Translations under genes and position numbers: made by a program
The notes under the pieces: model-generated
Told to the model about the DNA's origin: nothing
Databases searched by the model: none
Seen by the model: the letters and a program-made list of their open reading frames with translations, nothing else
Assembly: GCA_031273365.1 (NCBI GenBank)
Contig: JAISSA010000283.1
Coordinates: 1-19,580 of the forward strand
Length of the DNA: 19,580 nt
Source: Synergistaceae bacterium
GTDB lineage: Bacteria; Synergistota; Synergistia; Synergistales; Aminobacteriaceae
Direction: 5' to 3'
Shown: positions 14,115 to 19,580 of the stretch, in pieces
Layout of the letters: every line of letters starts with the position of its first letter
Numbering within the stretch: the first letter of the stretch is position 1

Positions 14115-16865
14115 TTGAGCAAATTCGAACAGGAACGTCAAAGCGTGGTGAGCTTCAGCCTCATGGGGCCCGAAAGCGGCGCTCCCTGCCTTGTGGACTC
14201 GGACGGGGGGAAGATCACGCGGATACGGCCTTACCGTTATGATAAGGAATACACGGACGCTCACTGCAATCCGTGGAAGATGGAGGCCTTCGGGAAGACT
14301 TTTTCCGCCCTCGATCACGTCCCCATCACGCCTTTCGGGCTCGGGTACAAATCGAGGGTGTACTCCCCGAACCGCGTCCGATACCCGCTCAAAAGGGTGG
14401 ACTGGGACCCCGCCGGGGAGCGCAACCCGCAAAACAGGGGCCGGTCCGGTTACGTGCGCATCTCGTGGGACGAGGCGGCGCGGATATGCGCCGACGAACT
14501 CGTCCGCATGAGGGACACGTACGGGCCGGAGGCCGTGCTCTGTCAGTCCGACATGCACGGGGAGGGGAAAAACGTGGCTCCGAGCCACGGCTGCCCGAAC
14601 CGCCTGATGTCGCTGATGGGCGGGTACACCCTGCAGATGCGCAACATGGACAGCTGGGAGGGCTGGTACTGGGGCGCCAAGCACGTCTGGGGCTGTGAAC
14701 CCGTCGGCGAGCAGACGCCGCAGGCGAACCTGTACCCCGACATCGCGAAGCACGCGGAGCTTTTGCTGTTCTGGGGCTGCGATCCCGAGACGACGCCTCT
14801 GGGCTTCGGCATGTACATGCCCAGCCGCCTGTGCTACTGGTTTGCGGAGATCGGCATTAAGAGCGTCTACATCTGCCCCGATTTGAACTACGGCGCTGCG
14901 GTGCACGCCGACAAGTGGATTCCCGTGCTGCCGAACACCGACGCGGCCCTGCAGCTCGCCATCGCCTGGATGTGGCTGACCGAGGGGACCTATGAAAAGG
15001 AATACATCGCGGAGCACACCTACGGATTCGAGAAATTCGTCGACTACGTCATGGGCGGGGAGGACGGCATCCCGAAGACGCCCGCCTGGGCGTCGGAAAA
15101 GTGCGGCGTGCCGGAGTGGACGATCAAGGCCCTGGCCCGCGACTGGGCGAAAAAAGTCACGAGCATCCTCCACGGCAACGGCGGCTGCTTTATAAGGGGC
15201 CCTTACGCCTCCGAGCCGGCCCGCCTGGAGGTCATGCTGCTCGGTATGCGCGGGCTCGGGAAGCCGGGCGTGCATCAGGCCAAGATGATCGAGTGGAACA
15301 TGTGGGCGAAGGATTATCCCATCCCCTACACGGGGGAGTTCCTGCCGCAGGTCCCGCACGTCGGGGACCCGCTGCGCCCGGTCGACGGGGATGTGCCGGA
15401 GGAGATCAACATGAGGCGATTCGTGCTGAACCCGGAGCAGGCAAAACGAGCGCCCGAGCTCATCGACCTGTTCAAACGGCTTCCCGCGCCGAAGCAGTTC
15501 ATTCCCCGCTGCCTCATTCACAGGGCCATCCTCGACGGAAAGGCCGAGTGGTATGGTATGCACGTTTTCAGCACCAGCCAGATACCGAAGGCGAACAACG
15601 TCCGCGTCCCGACGACGCGCTTCCAGTTCGAAAAGAAGGTCTACCCCCGCCCCGGCCTGTCGAAGGTGCACATGATGTGGTCGTCCGCGCCCTGTCAGAC
15701 GACCTGCTGGAACGACGGGAACCTCACCGTGAAGTGTATGCGGGACCCCTCCATAGAGACCATCGTGGTCCAGCACCCCTGGATGGAAAACGACTGTTAC
15801 CTCGCCGACATCATTCTGCCGGTCTGCACCAAACACGAGCTGAACGACCTGGGCAACGACCTCAGCAGCGGAAGTTTCCAGTCCGTCTATCTGGAGGAAC
15901 CGTGCTGCGAGCCCGTGGGCGAATCCGTGTCCGATTTCGAGGCCTGCGCGCGGGTGGCGGCGAAGCTCGGGCCCGAGTACTACAGGGCCTACACGGGGGG
16001 AGACCTGAGCGAGGAAGAAAAGGTCCGCCTTTTTTACAGGGCGTCCGGCTGCGAGGAGCGGATGTCGTGGGACGAGTTCCGGCGGAGAAAGGTGTTCGTC
16101 GTGCCCTGCAAAGCCGACGCGCAGGAGGTCCCGGCGGGCCTGTTCAATTTTTACAAAGACCCCGGGAGCAACCCCCTCACGACGCCGACGGGGCTTTTGG
16201 AGTACTCGTCGTCCGACATCGAAAGGAACATGCCGGACGACCCCGAGCGCCCGCCGGTCCCCCACTGGATAGAGAAGAGCGAGAGCCACGACGAGCGCAT
16301 CTCCAGCGAGCGCGCGAAAACATACCCGCTGCTCTGCGTTTCCAATCACGGCCGCTGGCGCACTCACGCTCAGTGCGACGACATCGTCTGGAACCGCGAG
16401 GTCGAGACCATGAAGATCAGGGCCCGCGACGGCTACCAGTACGAGCCTCTGTGGCTTCACGCGACCGAGGCCGAAAAACGCGGCATCGCGCATGGGGACA
16501 TCGTAAAGGTTTACAACGAGCGAGGCGTCGTGCTCTGCGGCGCTTACGTCACCGAGCGCCTTATCCCCGGGGCGTGCTACGTCGATCACGGGTCCAGGTA
16601 CGACCCGATCATACCGGGGGTCCTCGACCGGGGCGGGGCGATCAACCTCATCACCCCCACCTCCATGACGTCGAAAAACGCGACGGGCATGGCGGTGAGC
16701 GGCTTCCTCGTGGAGGTGGAAAAGGTTCAGGACGAGGAAATGGAGGGCTGGAAGAGAGATTATCCCGAGGCCTTCGCGCGCCGGATCGATCCCGACGCCG
16801 GCGTCTGCCTTGAGGGCTGGCTTATTGAGGAAGGGCTGACCGAGGAAGGGGGCGGCGGGAAGTGA
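14115..16865 (+). CDS. pyrogallol hydroxytransferase-like molybdoenzyme, large subunit
   Basis: A 916-residue DMSO reductase-family (bis-molybdopterin guanine dinucleotide) protein. It resembles the large subunit of Pelobacter acidigallici pyrogallol-phloroglucinol transhydroxylase (AthL) over its full length. Shared blocks include MEAFGKTF (56-63), DPAGERNPQNRG (98-109), RISWDEA (115-121) and DSWEGWYWG (179-187). Ser180 would be the molybdenum ligand (Ser175 in Pelobacter), with Asp179 and His148 matching active-site Asp174 and His144 as I recall them. As in that enzyme, the N-terminus lacks the CxxCxxxC [4Fe-4S] motif, and no Tat signal exists, so it is cytoplasmic. The TTG start follows GGGGG at 14100-14104 by ten bases; the homologous region begins about residue 11. 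It overlaps the small-subunit start. A resorcinol-hydroxylase-like reaction is the main alternative. Confidence 0.88.
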   Translation: MSKFEQERQSVVSFSLMGPESGAPCLVDSDGGKITRIRPYRYDKEYTDAHCNPWKMEAFGKTFSALDHVPITPFGLGYKSRVYSPNRVRYPLKRVDWDPAGERNPQNRGRSGYVRISWDEAARICADELVRMRDTYGPEAVLCQSDMHGEGKNVAPSHGCPNRLMSLMGGYTLQMRNMDSWEGWYWGAKHVWGCEPVGEQTPQANLYPDIAKHAELLLFWGCDPETTPLGFGMYMPSRLCYWFAEIGIKSVYICPDLNYGAAVHADKWIPVLPNTDAALQLAIAWMWLTEGTYEKEYIAEHTYGFEKFVDYVMGGEDGIPKTPAWASEKCGVPEWTIKALARDWAKKVTSILHGNGGCFIRGPYASEPARLEVMLLGMRGLGKPGVHQAKMIEWNMWAKDYPIPYTGEFLPQVPHVGDPLRPVDGDVPEEINMRRFVLNPEQAKRAPELIDLFKRLPAPKQFIPRCLIHRAILDGKAEWYGMHVFSTSQIPKANNVRVPTTRFQFEKKVYPRPGLSKVHMMWSSAPCQTTCWNDGNLTVKCMRDPSIETIVVQHPWMENDCYLADIILPVCTKHELNDLGNDLSSGSFQSVYLEEPCCEPVGESVSDFEACARVAAKLGPEYYRAYTGGDLSEEEKVRLFYRASGCEERMSWDEFRRRKVFVVPCKADAQEVPAGLFNFYKDPGSNPLTTPTGLLEYSSSDIERNMPDDPERPPVPHWIEKSESHDERISSERAKTYPLLCVSNHGRWRTHAQCDDIVWNREVETMKIRARDGYQYEPLWLHATEAEKRGIAHGDIVKVYNERGVVLCGAYVTERLIPGACYVDHGSRYDPIIPGVLDRGGAINLITPTSMTSKNATGMAVSGFLVEVEKVQDEEMEGWKRDYPEAFARRIDPDAGVCLEGWLIEEGLTEEGGGGK

Positions 16866-17677
16866 CGAAGGTATTCGTTATCGACGTAGCGCGGTGCAAC
16901 GGCTGCTATAACTGTCAGCTCGCCTGCAAGGACGAGCACGCCGGCAACGACTGGACGCCCTACGCCAGGCCGCAGCCCATGACGGGGCACTTTTGGGCGA
17001 AGGTGGACGAGCACGTCCGCGGAACGATCCCGAAGGTGAAGGTCCATTACATGGCGAGGCTTTGCAACCACTGCGAAAAGGCGGCCTGCATGGACTCCTG
17101 CGGGAGCGGCGCGATCTTTCGCAGGGAGGACGGACTGGTCCTCATCGACCCCGAAAAGTGCACGGGCTGCGGGACATGCCGGACGGCCTGTCCCTACGAC
17201 GTCATCTATTACAACGACGCGCTGAACATTTGTCAGAAATGCACGGGCTGCGCCCACCTGCTGGACCACGGATCGAAGCTTCCCCGCTGCGTCGAGGCCT
17301 GTTCGACCGGCGCGATGCGGTTCGGCGAGGAGAGCGAGCTTACGGACGACGTCGAGGGCGCGTCGGTCCTGATGCCGGAGACGGGACTGCATCCGAGGGT
17401 GTTTTATCGCAACATCCCGGGGCAGTTCATCGCCGGAACGCTGTACGACCCGACAGAGAAGGAAGTGATCATCGGGGCGAAATGCCGCCTCAATTCGGGG
17501 GCAAAAGTCTGGGAGACCACCACCGACAACTACGGCGATTTTTGGTTCAAAGACCTTCCCGTGGGTGTTTTCGATCTGGTCCTCGTGGCTCCGGGGTTCG
17601 AGACAAAACCCTTTTACAGGCTGAAAACCTCCGGGTGCGTCAATCTTGGAGACATTCCTCTCAAAAAAAATAAATAA
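16862..17677 (+). CDS. pyrogallol hydroxytransferase-like iron-sulfur small subunit
   Basis: A 271-residue ferredoxin-like subunit, close to the 274 residues I recall for the Pelobacter small subunit (AthS), and like it carrying a C-terminal Cna-B/transthyretin-type beta domain (about 186-271, with GAKCRLNSGAKV and TTDNYGDFWFKDLP). Sixteen cysteines form four sets: 12/15/18/22, 68/71/76/80, 100/103/106/110 and 127/130/143/147, enough for four [4Fe-4S] clusters; Cys124 is extra. PRVFYRNI (178-185) matches PRVYYKNL of the Pelobacter protein. The GTG start overlaps the large-subunit stop by four bases, as expected for an obligate partner. A repeat/terminator follows directly. The four complete cluster motifs differ from the Pelobacter subunit, which I recall has three. 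Confidence 0.9.
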   Translation: MTKVFVIDVARCNGCYNCQLACKDEHAGNDWTPYARPQPMTGHFWAKVDEHVRGTIPKVKVHYMARLCNHCEKAACMDSCGSGAIFRREDGLVLIDPEKCTGCGTCRTACPYDVIYYNDALNICQKCTGCAHLLDHGSKLPRCVEACSTGAMRFGEESELTDDVEGASVLMPETGLHPRVFYRNIPGQFIAGTLYDPTEKEVIIGAKCRLNSGAKVWETTTDNYGDFWFKDLPVGVFDLVLVAPGFETKPFYRLKTSGCVNLGDIPLKKNK

Positions 17678-17733
17678 ACGGGGTCAGGGGACTGAGTCCA
17701 CTGCGGGGTGCGGGGCGGGCCCCGCGGTTTTTT
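17677..17733. repeat. dispersed palindromic repeat, copy B
   Basis: It starts with the same 16 bases as copy A, AACGGGGTCAGGGGAC, and shares CTGCGGGGT and a GGGGC...GCCCC dyad ending CGGTTTT. Dyads here are GGACT-G-AGTCC (17689-17699) and GCGGGG-CGGG-CCCCGC (17710-17725). Compensatory differences relative to copy A keep the hairpins while changing the sequence, suggesting that the fold is what is kept. Confidence 0.7.
17710..17733 (+). terminator. intrinsic terminator after the molybdoenzyme genes
   Basis: A 6-bp all-GC stem GCGGGG/CCCCGC with a CGGG loop is followed by GG and six T residues. This is a stronger terminator than copy A and marks the likely end of the catabolic transcript. Confidence 0.7.
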
Positions 17734-17782
17734 GGCTTTTTTGGCTTAAGTCGTTGACATTAATTATTGAAGGGAACAGGGT

Positions 17783-19243
17783 ATGGAATTTAAATTCAGT
17801 TCGGATTTTTTGTCCAAAACAACACAAAGACGAGCCGCGGGCCTTGTCGTTGCGGTCGCCGTCATCGCGTTTTTTGCCCTGTGCCCGCCGTTTCAGGGGC
17901 TCGCGGAAAGTCTGGCGAAAAGGGAAAACGGGAACCCGGAGGCGGCGATGGCCTCGATTGGAATTTTCCTCGGGGCGATCGTGCTCTTTGTCGCTCAGGT
18001 CGCCCCTCTGGCCGTCAGTTGCCTGACGCTGATGGTTCTTCTGCCTTACTTCGAGATCACCGCCCTCGGCAACGTGTGGGCGGATTTTGGCGGCACGTCC
18101 TTTTTCTTCGTGCTCTTCTGTTTCGGCATCACGGGCGCGCTTTCCCGGACGACGCTGCCCATGCGGGTGAGCGCGACGATCACCCGCATGTCCCGGGGCA
18201 ACCCCAAAATGATCGTCTATGGGTTCGGCTTCGCCGCCTGCATCTTCTCGGGGTTCCTCTCCAACTTCGGGACGCTGATCATGTTCTACAGCATCATCCT
18301 GGCGTTCCTGAAAGCGTGCGACCTCAAACCCGGCGAATCGAGGCTCGGCAAATGCCTGATGATCGTTCTTCCCGCGGCGGCCGGCACCGGCGGGTTCATC
18401 TCCCCGGCGGGGTCTCCCGGAAACCTGATCGCGCAGTCCATACTGCTGCAACAGGGGATCGATCTCAAATTCCTGCACTGGTTTCTGATCGCGACGCCGT
18501 TTTCCCTGCTCATCATCTTCTTTCTCTGCTTTTGTCTTTGCGCCCTGTTCAAGCCCGAGCCATTGCCCGAAGAGGCAGAGAGAATGATCATGGAAAAGCA
18601 CGCGGAGGCCGGGCCGATGAGCGTTAAAGAAAAAATCGCGTGCACCGTCATCGCAATAACCATTTCGCTCTGGTTTTCCAGCACGTGGTTTCCGGCGCTC
18701 AACACGACCGTCGTCGCCGCCTGCGCGTTTTTCGTCATGTTCATGCCGGGCGTCGACCTGATGAACTGGAAGGCCTATGTGCAGGAGGCCGACTGGAACC
18801 TGCTCCTGATGGTCGGTTCGGTGGCCGTCACGATGGGCTGCGTCAACACGACAGGCGCTATGGGGTGGATAATGAACTCTCTTTTCTCCCATATCGACAA
18901 ACTCTCGGTATTTTCCCTGTTTCTGATCGTCGGCCTGATCATCGCCGCGCTGAGGGTCACGATACCGACGGCGCCGTCCGTGGCCGCCATCTTTGCCCCG
19001 GTGCTGGTCGGCATCGCGACCGTGACGGGCGGCAACATGACCGCGCTGGTTTTGCTTCCGGTCTTCTGGTCCGGCGCGACGATGCTTCTGGTCTTCACTG
19101 AGCCCATATTTCTGTACACCTATTCCGCGGGGTACTACAGAGCGGGCGATTTGTTCAGGGCGGGCATCATCCCGACGCTTCTCATGGTCGTGATCATGGC
19201 GGCGTTGTTTCCCGCCTGCGTGAGCTTTTTTGGTTACAGGTGA
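17783..19243 (+). CDS. SLC13/DASS-type anion permease (ion transporter superfamily)
   Basis: A 486-residue polytopic membrane protein with about a dozen hydrophobic segments, arranged as two inverted halves. The half-motifs are GGFISPAGSPGNLIA (about 203-217), where divalent-anion symporters have a Thr-Pro-x-Gly-x-Pro-Pro-Asn type loop, and IPTAPSVAAIFAPVL (about 394-408), corresponding to the second Ser/Asn-Thr loop. A cytoplasmic acidic linker (about 258-285, PEPLPEEAER) separates the halves. Such carriers move carboxylates with Na+ or H+. ATG is preceded by GAAGGGAACAGGG. It follows a strong terminator, so it belongs to a separate transcript, probably with the downstream small ORF and second molybdoenzyme. 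Substrate is not evident; an aromatic or dicarboxylic acid is plausible. Confidence 0.85.
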   Translation: MEFKFSSDFLSKTTQRRAAGLVVAVAVIAFFALCPPFQGLAESLAKRENGNPEAAMASIGIFLGAIVLFVAQVAPLAVSCLTLMVLLPYFEITALGNVWADFGGTSFFFVLFCFGITGALSRTTLPMRVSATITRMSRGNPKMIVYGFGFAACIFSGFLSNFGTLIMFYSIILAFLKACDLKPGESRLGKCLMIVLPAAAGTGGFISPAGSPGNLIAQSILLQQGIDLKFLHWFLIATPFSLLIIFFLCFCLCALFKPEPLPEEAERMIMEKHAEAGPMSVKEKIACTVIAITISLWFSSTWFPALNTTVVAACAFFVMFMPGVDLMNWKAYVQEADWNLLLMVGSVAVTMGCVNTTGAMGWIMNSLFSHIDKLSVFSLFLIVGLIIAALRVTIPTAPSVAAIFAPVLVGIATVTGGNMTALVLLPVFWSGATMLLVFTEPIFLYTYSAGYYRAGDLFRAGIIPTLLMVVIMAALFPACVSFFGYR

Positions 19244-19307
19244 ACGCGAGGCGCTGAAATATCGTCGTCTTTGCCCGGCCGAACATACTGAATACGGAGG
19301 GGGTGAC

Positions 19308-19439
19308 ATGAGGGGATCTCTGAAGAATCCATTTTTGCGATACATCGCTCTGATGGATACTGAATTTATAGACCAAAACTTCACCGGAAAGGGGACGTAT
19401 ACTGCCGAAGCGCATTATACAAACGAAAACAATGATTAA
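19308..19439 (+). CDS. 43-residue small protein or leader ORF upstream of a molybdoenzyme
   Basis: A 43-codon ORF whose ATG has a strong ribosome-binding site, GGAGG at 19296-19300, seven bases upstream. The product begins MRGSLKNPFLRYIALMDTEF and is acidic and Asn/Thr-rich toward the end (HYTNENND); I do not recognise it, and it has no cysteines, signal peptide or membrane helix. It overlaps the start of the next gene by eight bases in another frame. That next gene lacks its own obvious ribosome-binding site, which favours this ORF being translated to couple the two. It may be a tiny accessory subunit or merely a coupling ORF. Confidence 0.55.
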   Translation: MRGSLKNPFLRYIALMDTEFIDQNFTGKGTYTAEAHYTNENND

Positions 19440-19580
19440 GTATAATCACATCGTAAATACGACCACCTGGTCGGCCGGCCCCGGCTGCCACGGCGGATGC
19501 GGCGCGAAGCTCTACGTGAAGGACGGCAAGGTCGTCAAGGTCGAGGGAGACGAGAACCATCCATGGAACTGGGGACGCGG
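19432..19580 (+). CDS. molybdopterin-dependent oxidoreductase, N-terminal fragment (runs off the window)
   Basis: Only the first 49 codons are visible. They show the start of a DMSO reductase-family catalytic subunit: TTWSAGPGCHGGC (Cys19, Cys23), then VKDGKVVKVEGDENHPWNWGRG, the spacing that normally leads to a further cysteine of a [4Fe-4S] site just past the window end. This differs from the large subunit at 14115, which lacks such cysteines, so it is not a recent duplicate. The N-terminus shows no Tat signal. It resembles the acetylene hydratase / catechol dehydroxylase / thiosulfate reductase-like part of the family, but the substrate cannot be judged from this fragment. Translation appears coupled to the 43-codon ORF. 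Confidence 0.85.
   Translation, partial: MIKYNHIVNTTTWSAGPGCHGGCGAKLYVKDGKVVKVEGDENHPWNWGR

Noticed and set aside
14076..16589. 837-codon open frame on the minus strand
   Set aside because: It lies antisense to the molybdoenzyme gene; its composition (Arg, Val, His, Pro, Asp) is typical of a reverse frame of GC3-rich coding DNA and no family motif is visible.
17754..17759. TTGACA upstream of the anion permease, considered as a promoter
   Set aside because: No -10-like hexamer lies 16-18 bases downstream; that position falls in the ribosome-binding site. A promoter for this gene probably exists but I could not place it.
17684..19384. 566-codon open frame on the minus strand
   Set aside because: Antisense to the anion permease; low-complexity Arg/Asp/His/Gly composition without motifs.

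Overview
The window comes from a Gram-negative, probably strictly anaerobic bacterium. Its left edge (23-3700) carries all four genes for ADP-L-glycero-D-manno-heptose (hldD, hldE, gmhA, gmhB), an LPS-core sugar precursor. The rest (4250-17677) encodes oxygen-independent catabolism built around a molybdenum hydroxytransferase and acetyl-CoA-forming steps. I suspect a gut or sediment fermenter, possibly of the Synergistota, but no marker in the window settles the phylum.

Layout: 23-3700 heptose genes. 3701-4249 is a long non-coding stretch with a good promoter candidate, a 12-bp palindrome and a nested hairpin. 4250-6098 encodes a 3-hydroxyacyl-CoA-dehydrogenase-family enzyme and a BKACE (DUF849) beta-keto acid lyase, followed by an intrinsic terminator inside a dispersed repeat. 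6223-11068 encodes an SDR reductase, a thiolase, a cupin, an AtoD/AtoA-type CoA-transferase and two DUF3870-like genes that together hold three copies of the domain. 11102-14081 encodes a cyclase-family metal hydrolase and TctB/TctA transporter subunits. 14115-17677 encodes the large and small subunits of a pyrogallol hydroxytransferase-like molybdoenzyme, closed by a second copy of the repeat/terminator. 17783-19243 encodes an SLC13/DASS-type carrier. A 43-codon ORF then overlaps the start of a second molybdopterin oxidoreductase cut by the window edge.

Taken together, the middle block reads as a complete anaerobic trihydroxybenzene pathway. The molybdoenzyme would convert pyrogallol to phloroglucinol. 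The SDR would reduce phloroglucinol to dihydrophloroglucinol, and the cyclase-family enzyme would open the ring to 3-hydroxy-5-oxohexanoate. The dehydrogenase would oxidise that to 3,5-dioxohexanoate (triacetate), and the BKACE enzyme would split it with acetyl-CoA into acetoacetate and acetoacetyl-CoA. The CoA-transferase would activate acetoacetate, and the thiolase would yield acetyl-CoA. The enzyme families are read from sequence; the assignment of each substrate is inferred from the gene set and from knowledge of the Pelobacter and Clostridium phloroglucinol pathways. The parts without an obvious role (DUF3870 trio, histidine-poor cupin, TctBA without TctC, the 43-codon ORF) are the most novel material.
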